A stretch of DNA of 62,160 nucleotides from Rhodothermaeota bacterium MED-G19 (GCA_002457315.1 NTKI01000008.1:1-62160); one strand, 5' to 3'; counted from the first letter of the stretch, positions 8,015 through 18,300 are shown. Notes: generated by a model not told the origin, from the sequence alone. Made by a program: numbers and translations.

Positions 8015-11000
8015 TATGATAAGCCTAGATACCTATTTAATTTAACTTGTATTAGATACATAGATGGTATCACTAATAAGGTAAGAAATGTAGCAAATGA
8101 TAAACCAAAAATTATAGCCCATGCAATAGGACCAAAAAACACCATATTATCTCCCCCTAAATAAAAATTGACCTCATAAAATTTAAAAAAACTTACAAAA
8201 TCAAAGTTCATTCCTATTGCAAGAGGCATTAAACCTAAAATTGTAGTTAGAGCAGTAAGAATAACAGGTCTTAATCTTGTTCTTCCTGCTTCGGCTATAC
8301 ACTCATTTATTTCTTGAATAGATAAGTCAATTTTTTTTCCAATTAATTTTCTCTTTCTATTTAACTCAATAAAATCAATTAAAACAATTGCATTATTAAC
8401 AACTATACCAATAAGAGAAATTACTCCAATCATTGTCATCACTACAACAAAATCCATATTGAAAATAAGAAGCCCAAGGAACACTCCTATAGTACTTAAA
8501 ATTATAGATGACATGATTATTAATGGTGTTATAATTTTATTGAATTGGGCAACTATTATTATAAAAACTAAGAATAAAGCAATCATAAAAGCATTTGAAA
8601 GAAAAGCCATCTCCTCTTCCTGTTCTTTTTGTTCACCTCCAAACCTATAAGAATACCCACTAGGTAAAGGATAATTTTTTAGAACCATATCAATTTTAGA
8701 ATTTACCTCTGTAGGATTATATCCAGAGATAACATTAGAAGAAATTGTTATTACTTTATCCATATCCTTTCTTTTAACAGAGCTAAATGTATTAGACATT
8801 TTCATTGAAGCAAATGAACTTATTGGCACTTGGTAAGTTCTTCCATTAGACTGATTTCTAAATGTTATATTTTTGTTGAGTAGTGCATTCACATCGTATC
8901 TGTACTCATCATCTAACCTTAACTGTATTTTATAATCATCTTCACCTATTTTGTATTTAGAAATTTCCTTACCGAATAGAGAAGTCCTAAGTTCGTTAGC
9001 TAACATTCCTGTGGACAACCCATATCTTCTCAATTTATCTCTATCAAAATCAATTAGAAGTTCTGGTTTTCTTGTTGAAAGATCAAGCCCTAGTTTTTCA
9101 ATTCCAGGTATACTAGATTCATTTATATATCTTCTTATATTTTCTACCTGAGAAATTAATTCTTTAAAGTCTGGTCCAAAAACTTCTAAACTTATTTCAC
9201 CTCCGACCGGAGGTCCCTTTCTATCCTTACCAAAAGTTATACTTACCCCTGGATACTGCTGAATATCATCTCTTAATTTTTCAAGAATATCAATCGTATT
9301 AATTCCATTTCTTTTTTCAAACTCATAGAAATTTATATTTATTCTTGCTCGATTGGGAGTGTCTCTCATAGATAATACTGCAGGATCGTTAACATTTAAA
9401 GTCCGCTTCCCAACATATGTAACAATACTTTCAATTATGCTTTTATAACTTGAGACTGATTTGTTGACTTCTTCCTCTATTATCTTTGTGAATTTATTTG
9501 TTTCATCTACATCAGTACCAACAGGGAGTTCTATAAATACGTTTATATAGTTGGGTCTATTTTCAGGAAAAAATAAGACTTTTGGAGGGTATAATTGTAA
9601 TAATTGAAATGTTCCAAAAAGAAGAAAAATAGAGAAAACAATAACATAATAAGGTTTTCTGCCTAAAAGTAAAAAATTAAGAAACTTACTGTATTTATTT
9701 TCTAAGGCCTTTAAATATTTTTCTCTGAACATCATTGATAAAGGAACAAAAATGAAATAATTAGATAATATAAAGAGAGAAATAAAAATTAAAATATTTC
9801 CAACCCAAAATAATTTAAATAGTATAAATAGAATTCCCAATACAACTAATAAAATAGAGTTTTGAATATACTTACGAAAGTCCTTTCCTCTATTATCTTC
9901 AATTCTCATCAGATATGAAATCATAACAGGATTTATTACTAATGCAACAAATAATGAAGAGAGAAGAGTTACAATAATTCCAATTGGAAGAAAACTCATA
10001 AATTTTCCAGTCATACCAGGCCAGAATGCTAATGGAACAAAAACAGCTAAGGTAGTGGCTGTTGAGGTAATAATAGGATAAGCTATTTCTCCAATTCCTA
10101 ATTTTGTTGCCTCAATCCTTGAATACCCTTTTTCTAAAAATCTGTAAATATTCTCTGTTACAACAATCCCATTATCAACTAAAAGTCCTAATGAGATTAC
10201 AAGTGAAAATAATATCATCATATTTACTGTAATCCCAAATAATTGTAAAATTATAAATGAGATACACATTGAAAGAGGAATAGATAACCCTACAAAAAGT
10301 GCATTTCTAACTCCCAAGAAAAACATTAAAACTAGAACAACCAATATTACCCCACTAAAAATGCTGTTCTCTAAAGTACTAACTTGTTCTTTAGTATTTT
10401 GAGATTGATTATTTACTATAATTATATTAATATCATTTGGGACCTGATTTTTTATTTTATCAATTGCAAGATTAACCTTATCATTCAATAAGAGTAAATT
10501 TGTTCCAGACCTCTTCGATATGTCAACAGAAATAACTGGTTTACCAGATAGTCTTGTGTAACTTTCAATCTCCCTATAACCAAAATCAACATTAGCAACA
10601 TCTTTAAGAAAAACAATTTTATCGTTTTTGATAGATATTATAATATTTTTAATATCCTCAATTGATTTAAATTCACCAATTAGACGAACCGATCTACGCA
10701 TATCTTTCTCTAAAAGATTACCCCCTGAAACAGAAATATTTTCGTATTTGATAGCATTCTCTATATCAACAAAAGATAAATTTCTGGCTTCTAACTCAAA
10801 TGGATTAACTTTTATCGCTACTTCTTTTTCTTCTACCCCACCTATTTCAACTTTTGATATATCATTAATTATTTCTAACTCATCCTTTAAAATTTCCCCA
10901 TAAGTTTCAAGTCTTTCAATAGAATAAGAACCTGAAAGTGTAACACTCATAACAGGAAAATCTGAAAAACTTATCTCATAAATATCAGATTCTTGAGGTA

Positions 11001-11403
11001 GATCTTGAGGTAAATTAATTTTAGCTTTTTCAACTGCATCTTTAACTTTAGATTTTGCATATTCAATATCAGTCCCGGAATCAAATTCAGCAACTATAGT
11101 TGAATATCCCTGTATAGAATTCGATCTAATTTCTTTCACTTCAGAAATTGTATTTATTTCTTTTTCAATAGGTCTAGTAATTAGATTCTCAATATCAGTG
11201 GGTGAATTTCCAGGATATGGAGTTCCAACTAAAACTGTAGACTGTTCAACTTCAGGGTAGCTTTCTTTAGGTAAATTGTTATATGCACTAACTCCTAATA
11301 CTACTAGCATGAAAAGAACTAGTACAACTGTTATTCTATTTCTTAGTGAAAAGTTGGAAAGACCAAACTGATTTATAACCTTATCTTCTTTTGATTTCTT
11401 CAT
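8014..11403 (-). CDS. RND efflux pump permease (AcrB family)
   Basis: A 1129-aa resistance-nodulation-division transporter of the inner membrane. It has one N-terminal membrane helix, two large periplasmic loops, and two bundles of membrane helices at about residues 345-570 and 945-1125. The proton-relay helix reads GLLVDNGIVVTEN, with Asp410 followed by Asn411 where AcrB has two aspartates; this single-Asp form occurs in several Bacteroidota pumps. With the adaptor upstream and TolC beyond it, the set should form a tripartite drug or metabolite exporter. The gene starts 6 nt after the adaptor. The substrate cannot be deduced. Confidence 0.94.
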   Translation of the reverse strand: MKKSKEDKVINQFGLSNFSLRNRITVVLVLFMLVVLGVSAYNNLPKESYPEVEQSTVLVGTPYPGNSPTDIENLITRPIEKEINTISEVKEIRSNSIQGYSTIVAEFDSGTDIEYAKSKVKDAVEKAKINLPQDLPQESDIYEISFSDFPVMSVTLSGSYSIERLETYGEILKDELEIINDISKVEIGGVEEKEVAIKVNPFELEARNLSFVDIENAIKYENISVSGGNLLEKDMRRSVRLIGEFKSIEDIKNIIISIKNDKIVFLKDVANVDFGYREIESYTRLSGKPVISVDISKRSGTNLLLLNDKVNLAIDKIKNQVPNDINIIIVNNQSQNTKEQVSTLENSIFSGVILVVLVLMFFLGVRNALFVGLSIPLSMCISFIILQLFGITVNMMILFSLVISLGLLVDNGIVVTENIYRFLEKGYSRIEATKLGIGEIAYPIITSTATTLAVFVPLAFWPGMTGKFMSFLPIGIIVTLLSSLFVALVINPVMISYLMRIEDNRGKDFRKYIQNSILLVVLGILFILFKLFWVGNILIFISLFILSNYFIFVPLSMMFREKYLKALENKYSKFLNFLLLGRKPYYVIVFSIFLLFGTFQLLQLYPPKVLFFPENRPNYINVFIELPVGTDVDETNKFTKIIEEEVNKSVSSYKSIIESIVTYVGKRTLNVNDPAVLSMRDTPNRARININFYEFEKRNGINTIDILEKLRDDIQQYPGVSITFGKDRKGPPVGGEISLEVFGPDFKELISQVENIRRYINESSIPGIEKLGLDLSTRKPELLIDFDRDKLRRYGLSTGMLANELRTSLFGKEISKYKIGEDDYKIQLRLDDEYRYDVNALLNKNITFRNQSNGRTYQVPISSFASMKMSNTFSSVKRKDMDKVITISSNVISGYNPTEVNSKIDMVLKNYPLPSGYSYRFGGEQKEQEEEMAFLSNAFMIALFLVFIIIVAQFNKIITPLIIMSSIILSTIGVFLGLLIFNMDFVVVMTMIGVISLIGIVVNNAIVLIDFIELNRKRKLIGKKIDLSIQEINECIAEAGRTRLRPVILTALTTILGLMPLAIGMNFDFVSFFKFYEVNFYLGGDNMVFFGPIAWAIIFGLSFATFLTLLVIPSMYLIQVKLNRYLGLS

Positions 11404-11409
11404 TTAGTC

Positions 11410-12528
11410 TTATTTTGTCTTTATATATGTTCCATCCATTACCTCTAATGCACCTTTTTCTATAATCATTTCATCACCAACTAAACCACTCAGAATTTCA
11501 GTTTGGTACTTGTAGGATCTTCCAACAAGTACTGGAGTTTTTCTTGCTATTTTTTCCCCATCAAAGTCTACTACAACAAAAACGTAACTGCCTCTATCAT
11601 CATTAAATATTATATTTGATGGTACTGATATAGCATCATTATTCATGTAATCCACGAGAAGAACATTCAAAATTTGGTTAGGTTTAACATTCTCTTCTAA
11701 TTCTGAAGGTATTTCAACTCCTATATTAAAAGTTCTATTCATTGCATTAATAACTTGAGAAACAGATATAATTATAGACTCATAAAATTCACCGTTAGAA
11801 TTAATTACCTGAACAGAATCACCAATTTTAAATGAATTAATAAAATTCTCGGAAACATCTACACTAAGATATGATTCACTATCATTATACATTCTAAAAG
11901 ATGGGATTCCTGAAGAAGACATCTCACCAACTTTTGCATTAATTTTATCAACTACTCCTGAAAAAGGTGCAACTACATTATACTTAGATACTTGAATTTT
12001 AATAGCACTATATCTATTTTTTATTGATTCATAATTTGATTTTGCTCTTAAAAAATCTAATTCTGATCCTATTTCGTTTTCCCATAAATTAGCTTGTCTT
12101 TGATATATTGTTTTTAAGAGGTCAAGGTTTGATTTAATTTCTCTTAAATTATTCTGTATTATTTCAGAGTCTATACTTGCCAATATAGTGCCTTTTTCTA
12201 CATATTGACCTTCATCTACAAAAATATTATTGAATTTACCCATAGCCTCAGATACTATTAATACATTCTTATTTGATTTAATATTACCTCTTAATTCAAT
12301 TTTTGATGTAAATGATCCTCTATTAGGAGATGAAATAGATATCAACTCATAATTCTTAGAATTATAAGACGAATCTAATTCACTTATTTCTCTCTCTAAT
12401 TGGTCTATTTGAGAGTAAGTTTCAACCAAAGAGTTTTTAAGGTTATCTAATTTTTTTTTCTTACTATCTAAGTCTCCTGAATCACAAGAGCACAAAAGCA
12501 TGGTCAATACATATAATATTCTTTTCAT
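11410..12528 (-). CDS. RND efflux periplasmic adaptor lipoprotein
   Basis: A 372-aa membrane-fusion protein (HlyD/AcrA family). A lipoprotein signal peptide ends in LLCSC, with Cys15 as the likely lipidated residue. A coiled-coil hairpin (from about 95) is flanked by the two halves of a lipoyl-like domain (VEKGTILASIDSE; VVAPFSGVVDKINAKVGE), followed by beta-barrel and membrane-proximal domains. A short predicted coiled coil also lies near the N-terminus (residues 22-50). It links the RND pump to the TolC channel and lies 2 nt after the tolC-like gene in the same operon. Confidence 0.93.
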   Translation of the reverse strand: MKRILYVLTMLLCSCDSGDLDSKKKKLDNLKNSLVETYSQIDQLEREISELDSSYNSKNYELISISSPNRGSFTSKIELRGNIKSNKNVLIVSEAMGKFNNIFVDEGQYVEKGTILASIDSEIIQNNLREIKSNLDLLKTIYQRQANLWENEIGSELDFLRAKSNYESIKNRYSAIKIQVSKYNVVAPFSGVVDKINAKVGEMSSSGIPSFRMYNDSESYLSVDVSENFINSFKIGDSVQVINSNGEFYESIIISVSQVINAMNRTFNIGVEIPSELEENVKPNQILNVLLVDYMNNDAISVPSNIIFNDDRGSYVFVVVDFDGEKIARKTPVLVGRSYKYQTEILSGLVGDEMIIEKGALEVMDGTYIKTK

Positions 12529-12530
12529 AT

Positions 12531-13871
12531 TTATTTATTTAAAAGAGTTCCTAGTGTTTTTTTAATTTCTATAGAAGCAATTACTGATTCATATAAAGAA
12601 TTATAATACTGATTCTGAGCTGTTTTTAATGAATTATTAGAATCAATTAACTCTAAGTTAGATCCAACTCCTTCTTTAAATTTTCTTTCAGTAGCTAAGT
12701 AAACATCTTTAGCTAATTCCAAATTTTTTTTGGAAACTAATATTGATTCTTTTGTATTTTCATAGCTTGAAATAGCCTGGTTAACTTGAAGGTTAATTGA
12801 CCTCTCTAAAAATAACATCTGGTTTTCAACTTGCTCAATTTTATATTTAGATTGATTTATTTTACTTCTTTTTAAAAATCCATCAAATATTGGGACTATA
12901 ATTTTGAAACCAAGAGTACCAAAACTTTTCCATCTATCGGAATCAAAAAATAAATTATAATTAGACGAAGATGTGTTATACCCATAATTATAGTTAGCAT
13001 ATATTTGGGGTAAGTATTGACTCCTATTATTTTTTAAATCATAAAATTTTAAATTCTTATCTGTTTGCAATATCGAATACTCAATTCTTTGAGAGTAATC
13101 AAAATCTTCAAGACTGTAAATAAATGAATAAATCAAATCCTCTGACAATTCATCTATCAATTCAATTTCTGTGCCAATAGAAACTCCAATTTGGAAATTA
13201 AAAACTTCTTTACTTAACTGATATAGCCTAGAAGCCTTTATTTTTTCACTCTTTAAATTATTAAAAGAAACCATAATTCTATTAAGATCTAATTTCTCAA
13301 CAAAACCATTATCATAAAGCTTTTTGGTTTGTTCTAATAGAGTATTTAATCTAGAAAGATTTATATCTACTAGTTCAATTCTTTTTTTAGTATTAAGAAC
13401 TGTATAATAAGCTTTTTGTACTGATTCATTAATATCAATAATATTCCTCACTGTAAGTTTTTCTGAAAGATTCACTAATTCTTTAGCAGCAGAGAGTCCA
13501 ACAAAATATGATCCATTAAAAATCATTTGATCCAAAGTAAGGTCCATTCTGCCATCATAGGTTTGACCAAATTGAACTTCCTGTTCAGTACCTTCAGGTA
13601 CTCCTGGCATAAATCTACTTATATCAATTAGACTTTTCTGAACCTCGTGGTTATACTTAACACCACCATCAAAATTTATTTGAGGTAACCCTATAGATAA
13701 ATATTCTTTAGATAAGGCTTTTGAAATTTTTTCCTCAAGGTATGAGTTTTTTAAATTTTCATTATTTTCAATTGCTAAATCAATAGACTCATCTATCGTC
13801 AACTTTAATGGTTGAGATTTTAAAGAATCAAAATTTATAACTAGAATAATTATTAATAATATATTTTTCAT
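12531..13871 (-). CDS. TolC family outer membrane channel
   Basis: A 446-aa outer membrane efflux protein. A signal peptide (residues 1-19, MKNILLIIILVINFDSLKS) precedes two repeats of the long-helix/beta-hairpin TolC fold; the repeat is seen in VNQAISSYENTKESILVSK and the C-terminal NLELIDSNNSLKTAQNQYY. It forms the exit duct of the pump encoded downstream. Its ATG overlaps the TetR stop by 1 nt, tying channel expression to the regulator. Confidence 0.93.
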   Translation of the reverse strand: MKNILLIIILVINFDSLKSQPLKLTIDESIDLAIENNENLKNSYLEEKISKALSKEYLSIGLPQINFDGGVKYNHEVQKSLIDISRFMPGVPEGTEQEVQFGQTYDGRMDLTLDQMIFNGSYFVGLSAAKELVNLSEKLTVRNIIDINESVQKAYYTVLNTKKRIELVDINLSRLNTLLEQTKKLYDNGFVEKLDLNRIMVSFNNLKSEKIKASRLYQLSKEVFNFQIGVSIGTEIELIDELSEDLIYSFIYSLEDFDYSQRIEYSILQTDKNLKFYDLKNNRSQYLPQIYANYNYGYNTSSSNYNLFFDSDRWKSFGTLGFKIIVPIFDGFLKRSKINQSKYKIEQVENQMLFLERSINLQVNQAISSYENTKESILVSKKNLELAKDVYLATERKFKEGVGSNLELIDSNNSLKTAQNQYYNSLYESVIASIEIKKTLGTLLNK

Positions 13872-14479
13872 TAATTAATTTTTTTTAAAAATTTTTCATA
13901 TACCTTAAGTCCATCTGATGTCACTACACCTCTTAAAAAAAGATCAAATGAAATTAGTTGAATATCTCTGTAATCATATTTTTTAAGTGGAAATACATCT
14001 TGATTAAAACCTATCTCAATCATTTCTATTCTTAATTTTGATATAATTTTGTCGTTTATATCATTTCTAATTAAACCTTCTTCTTTTCCTGTTAACAAGA
14101 CTTTTTGTAGAGATTTTTCAAATAATTTTTCTTTGTAATCTTGATGATTTTTATACAGTTCTGGATGAAATTTTTTTAAGTCATGAACAAATAACGGAGT
14201 TGTATCATTTAGGGTTTCTCTAAAATGAGAAGATATTTTAAAAAATGTTTCAATCGAATTACCAGATAAATCAATTATTGTCTTAATTTGTTTATATAAA
14301 TTATTATAGTGGAATTTAATTGTTTCATTAGCTAGCGATTGCTTATCAGAGTAGTAATTATAAATTGTTTTTTTTGAGATTCCACATTCTCTACATATAT
14401 CATCTACAGTTACACCTCTAAAACCAAAGGTTCTAAATAATGTGTTTGCCTTTTCAACAATATTTAACTTTATATTCAT
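13871..14479 (-). CDS. TetR family transcriptional regulator
   Basis: A 202-aa regulator with an N-terminal TetR helix-turn-helix: VTVDDICRECGISKKTIYNY at about residues 24-43, followed by the typical YSDKQSL stretch. The C-terminal ligand domain is divergent, as is usual. It is the first gene of the tolC-adaptor-RND-phosphoesterase operon. Its leader carries a large inverted repeat just downstream of a -7 element, so autoregulation of the whole operon by repression is likely. The inducer is unknown. Confidence 0.93.
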   Translation of the reverse strand: MNIKLNIVEKANTLFRTFGFRGVTVDDICRECGISKKTIYNYYSDKQSLANETIKFHYNNLYKQIKTIIDLSGNSIETFFKISSHFRETLNDTTPLFVHDLKKFHPELYKNHQDYKEKLFEKSLQKVLLTGKEEGLIRNDINDKIISKLRIEMIEIGFNQDVFPLKKYDYRDIQLISFDLFLRGVVTSDGLKVYEKFLKKIN

Positions 14480-14489
14480 AATAAACCGC

Positions 14490-14517
14490 GGAAACTATTA
14501 TATTATTTATAGTTTCC
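14490..14517. promoter_or_regulatory. candidate TetR operator (inverted repeat)
   Basis: A perfect 9-bp inverted repeat, GGAAACTAT (14490-14498) and ATAGTTTCC (14509-14517), with a 10-nt AT spacer. Flanking CGC and GCG extend the symmetry across one extra base. It lies between the -7 box at 14522-14529 and the TetR start codon, so a bound repressor would block the transcription start. Confidence 0.65.
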
Positions 14518-14521
14518 AGCG

Positions 14522-14529
14522 CAAACATA
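14522..14529 (-). promoter_or_regulatory. -7 element for the TetR-efflux operon
   Basis: CAAACATA on the plus strand reads TATGTTTG on the minus strand, an exact TAnnTTTG. It is 43 nt upstream of the TetR ATG, and the predicted transcription start falls inside the inverted repeat. No TTG is seen at the usual -33 distance. Confidence 0.5.
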
Positions 14530-14592
14530 TAATAAATTCTTTAATTATTTCTCATTTTTTTATTTGAGAGACAATTATGTTGTAAAAAAAAT

Positions 14593-14600
14593 TATTTTTG
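14593..14600 (+). promoter_or_regulatory. -7 element for purL
   Basis: TATTTTTG matches TAnnTTTG and lies 16 nt before the purL ATG. The nearest good TTG upstream (14564-14566) is 26 nt away, somewhat longer than usual. Confidence 0.5.
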
Positions 14601-14616
14601 TTCCTTAGAAATTATA

Positions 14617-17600
14617 ATGATATCATTCTTTAGAAAATCATCTGATAATTATTTTGTTATTGAGCACAATAATAAACTCTCAAAAAAAGATAAAGAGAAA
14701 TTATCTTGGTTATTTAGTGGCTCTAAATACCTCAAAATTGATAGTATAAGAGGAAGTTATGTTGGACCTATTAAAGAGATGACTACTCCCTGGAGCACCA
14801 ATGCTGTTGAAATAACAAAAAATATTGGAATAACTTCTATTACAAGAATTGAATGCTTATACAAAACAAAATCTGATCATGATCAAATGACACAATCATT
14901 ATATGAAAATCCAGATCAAAATATTTTTACTATAACAAAAGTTTCTGAACCTGTTATATATATTGATAATATTAAAAGATATAATAATGAAGAGGGACTT
15001 GCTCTTAGTAAGGATGAAATATTATATCTAGAGAGTGTAAGTAAAAGATTAAAAAGAAAACTTACTGATAGTGAAGTCTTTGGGTTTTCACAGGTCAATT
15101 CTGAACATTGCAGACATAAAATTTTCAATGGAAAATTTATAATTGATGATACTGAAAAAGACTCTACTCTATTCGGTATGATTAAAGCAACATCTAAAGC
15201 AAACCCTAATAATATAATTTCAGCATATAAAGATAATGTTGCATTTATTTCTGGTCCTGAAATAGAAATTTTTACAACTAAAAAAAAAAATGATCCGGAT
15301 TTTTACATTAAACGAAAAATAAAATCTTCTATATCTCTTAAAGCTGAAACACATAACTTCCCTACTACAGTAGAACCTTTCAGTGGAGCGGCAACAGGCT
15401 CAGGTGGTGAAATTAGGGATAGAATGGCAGGTGGTCAAGCGAGTATTCCACTTGCAGGAACAACAGTATATATGACTTCATACCCTAGAACATCTTCATC
15501 AAAAACATGGGAAAAAAACCAGATATATAAAAAGTGGTTATACCAAAACCCAAAAGATATATTAATTAAGGCCTCTAATGGAGCAAGTGATTATGGAAAT
15601 AAATTTGGACAACCACTAATATGCGGTAGCGTGCTAACTTTTGAACATACTGAAAAAGGCAAACAACTTGGATATGATAAAGTTATAATGTTAGCTGGAG
15701 GAATAGGATTTGGGAAAGAAGAAGAAACAAAAAAGAAAGATATTAGAGAAGGAGATTATGTTGTAGTTCTAGGCGGAGATAACTACAGGATTGGAATGGG
15801 AGGAGGAGCCGTATCATCTGTAAATACTGGAGAGTTTAAAAATAATATAGAACTCAATGCTGTCCAAAGATCAAATCCTGAAATGCAAAAAAGAGTAGCA
15901 AATGTTATTAGATCATTAGCAGAAGAAATTGAAAATCCAATCCTTTCCATACATGACCACGGAGCTGGAGGTCACTTAAACTGTCTTTCAGAACTTCTTG
16001 AAGAGACTGGAGGTGAAGTTGATATTAATAAACTACCAGTTGGAGATTCTACACTATCAGAAAAAGAAATCATAGGCAATGAATCTCAAGAGAGGATGGG
16101 ACTAGTAATTAAACAAAAAGATTATGATAAGATTAAGAGAATAGCTGAAAGAGAAAGAGCTCCAATTTATCATGTAGGATATGTCAAAGAAAATAAAAAA
16201 CTAGTATTTAAAGGAAAAGAAAAAGTCAATCCAATTGATCTAAATTTAAATGATTTTTTTGGTTCATCTCCAAAAACAATAATATCAGACAAAAAATTAA
16301 ATTATAAATACAAAGAGCCAAAATATTTTGATGATCTTCTTATAAAATACCTTGAAAATGTAGTATCACTAGAATCAGTATCATGTAAAGATTGGCTTAC
16401 TAATAAAGTTGACAGATGTGTTACCGGAAGAGTTGCTCTTCAACAAACTCTAGGAAAAATTCAATTACCTCTAAACAATTTAGGAGTCATGGCTTTTGAC
16501 TTTTTATCTAATAAGGGAATAGCTACTTCCTTAGGATTTTCACCAGTAACATCTATAATAGATGAAAAAATTGGCTCAAAATATTCTATTCTAAAGTCAA
16601 TTACTAATATAATATGGGCTCCACTAAATGGAGGTTTATCTAATATCTCCTTAAGTGCTAATTGGATGTGGCCAGCTAATAATTTAGGAGAAAACTCAAG
16701 ACTTTATAATGCTGTAGAATCAGTAAGTAAATTTGCAATCGGACTAGGAGTAAATATTCCAACAGGAAAAGATTCTTTATCTATGACACAGAAATATCCT
16801 GATGGGATGAAGGTAATATCACCAGGGACAGTTATTATATCAGCTGTTTCTGAGGTTGAGGATATTAACAATATAATTAAACCTCAAATAGTTCAATATA
16901 ATGACTCAAAATTAATTTATATTAATTTATGTGATGGTTATAATCTTGGTGGCTCAGCATTTTACCAAACACTTTCATGTCTTGGTAATAATGTTTGTGA
17001 TACTAAGAGCACAAATGAAATAAAGAATATATTCAAAAGTGTTCAGACTCTAATTAAAAATAAAGAGGTTTTAGCAGGACACGATATATCATCAGGAGGA
17101 TTAATTACATCCTTAATGGAAATGAATTTTCCAAATGATAGATTAGGAATAAATATATGTCTAGATGATTTTAATGAAAATGATATTAATAAAATACTTT
17201 TTAATGAATCACCTGGAATTATTTTACAGATAAAAAAAAGTGGAATAGATTATCTAACTAATCTAAATATTAATTTTATTGATCTTGGGAATATTGTTGA
17301 TGAAAGAAAAGTAATTATTAGATTAAAAGAGAAAAAAATTAATCTAGATATTAATCATTTTAGAGATTCTTGGTATAGGAATTCTTTTCTGCTTGACAAA
17401 GAACAAACATCAAATAATAAGAGTTTAGAAAGATTTAATAATTATAAAAAACAACCTCTTATATTTAAATTTCCTGATTTTAATGGAGAATTAACCACTC
17501 TGGGTTTTTCTAAAGAAATCAAAGCAGCAGTAATAAGAGAAAAGGGAATAAATAGTGAAAGAGAAATGGCATATATGCTTGATATTGCAGGTTTTAAAGT

Positions 17601-18261
17601 AAAAGATGTTCATATGACTGATTTAGTTTCTGGAAAAGAAACACTTGAAGACATAAGTATGGTTGTTTTTCCTGGAGGATTCTCTAATTCTGATGTACTT
17701 GGTTCTGCCAAAGGTTGGGCAGGGGCATTTAAATATAATAAAAAAGCAAAAACAGCAATTGAAGCTTTTTACAAAAGAAAAGATACTCTTAGTTTAGGGG
17801 TATGTAATGGTTGTCAACTCATGATGGAATTAAATCTCATTTACCCTTCATTAAAAGAAGAACACCCAAAAATGAATCATAATGATTCTAAAAAGTTTGA
17901 ATGTAGTTTTTTAAGTGTAGATATAATAGAATCAAACTCAGTAATGTTAAAAAATCTAGTTGGATCAACTCTAGGAATCTGGTCTGCACATGGTGAAGGT
18001 AAATTCAATTTAAACAATAAGAAAATTAATATTGCAGCTAAATTTCATTATGATGAGTATCCTGGAAACCCTAATGGGTCTGACTTGTCAACAGCAGCAA
18101 TTTGTTCTGAGGATGGAAGACACCTTGCTATTATGCCACACCTTGAAAGATCAATATTTCCTTGGAATTGGGCTCATTACCCTAAAGAAAGAAATGATAA
18201 AATTTCACCTTGGATTATACCTTTTTATAACGCAAGGAAGTGGCTTGAAGAAAATGCATGA
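14617..18261 (+). CDS. purL: phosphoribosylformylglycinamidine synthase
   Basis: A 1214-aa single-chain FGAM synthase for the fourth step of purine synthesis, using glutamine and ATP. The N-terminal synthetase half shows VNSEHCRHKIF and LKAETHNFPTTVEPFSGAATG. The C-terminal glutamine amidotransferase domain (from about residue 965) has the catalytic-Cys motif GVCNGCQLM, with HGEGKF and the final LPHLERSIFPW block. This long fused form matches gammaproteobacterial and Bacteroidota PurL rather than the split PurL/PurQ/PurS type. It has its own promoter. Confidence 0.97.
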   Translation: MISFFRKSSDNYFVIEHNNKLSKKDKEKLSWLFSGSKYLKIDSIRGSYVGPIKEMTTPWSTNAVEITKNIGITSITRIECLYKTKSDHDQMTQSLYENPDQNIFTITKVSEPVIYIDNIKRYNNEEGLALSKDEILYLESVSKRLKRKLTDSEVFGFSQVNSEHCRHKIFNGKFIIDDTEKDSTLFGMIKATSKANPNNIISAYKDNVAFISGPEIEIFTTKKKNDPDFYIKRKIKSSISLKAETHNFPTTVEPFSGAATGSGGEIRDRMAGGQASIPLAGTTVYMTSYPRTSSSKTWEKNQIYKKWLYQNPKDILIKASNGASDYGNKFGQPLICGSVLTFEHTEKGKQLGYDKVIMLAGGIGFGKEEETKKKDIREGDYVVVLGGDNYRIGMGGGAVSSVNTGEFKNNIELNAVQRSNPEMQKRVANVIRSLAEEIENPILSIHDHGAGGHLNCLSELLEETGGEVDINKLPVGDSTLSEKEIIGNESQERMGLVIKQKDYDKIKRIAERERAPIYHVGYVKENKKLVFKGKEKVNPIDLNLNDFFGSSPKTIISDKKLNYKYKEPKYFDDLLIKYLENVVSLESVSCKDWLTNKVDRCVTGRVALQQTLGKIQLPLNNLGVMAFDFLSNKGIATSLGFSPVTSIIDEKIGSKYSILKSITNIIWAPLNGGLSNISLSANWMWPANNLGENSRLYNAVESVSKFAIGLGVNIPTGKDSLSMTQKYPDGMKVISPGTVIISAVSEVEDINNIIKPQIVQYNDSKLIYINLCDGYNLGGSAFYQTLSCLGNNVCDTKSTNEIKNIFKSVQTLIKNKEVLAGHDISSGGLITSLMEMNFPNDRLGINICLDDFNENDINKILFNESPGIILQIKKSGIDYLTNLNINFIDLGNIVDERKVIIRLKEKKINLDINHFRDSWYRNSFLLDKEQTSNNKSLERFNNYKKQPLIFKFPDFNGELTTLGFSKEIKAAVIREKGINSEREMAYMLDIAGFKVKDVHMTDLVSGKETLEDISMVVFPGGFSNSDVLGSAKGWAGAFKYNKKAKTAIEAFYKRKDTLSLGVCNGCQLMMELNLIYPSLKEEHPKMNHNDSKKFECSFLSVDIIESNSVMLKNLVGSTLGIWSAHGEGKFNLNNKKINIAAKFHYDEYPGNPNGSDLSTAAICSEDGRHLAIMPHLERSIFPWNWAHYPKERNDKISPWIIPFYNARKWLEENA

Positions 18262-18292
18262 TTTTAATTTTTAAAATTTGAAAAATTAAATC
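18260..18292 (+). terminator. AT-only hairpin after purL
   Basis: GATTTTAATTTTT (18260-18272) can pair with AAAAATTAAATC (18281-18292), a 12-bp stem with one bulged T and an 8-nt loop. It begins inside the purL stop codon and ends just before the tRNA-Gln -7 box. It has no long U-tract, so termination is uncertain; it could also protect the 3' end. Confidence 0.35.
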
Positions 18293-18300
18293 TACTTTTG
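18293..18300 (+). promoter_or_regulatory. -7 element for tRNA-Gln (and prs)
   Basis: TACTTTTG matches TAnnTTTG and ends 10 nt before the tRNA 5' end, which is the right distance. No TTG is found at the normal -33 spacing. Confidence 0.5.

Noticed and set aside
18032-18274. 80-aa plus-strand frame at the end of purL
   Set aside because: It overlaps the amidotransferase domain in another frame and has no recognisable motif.
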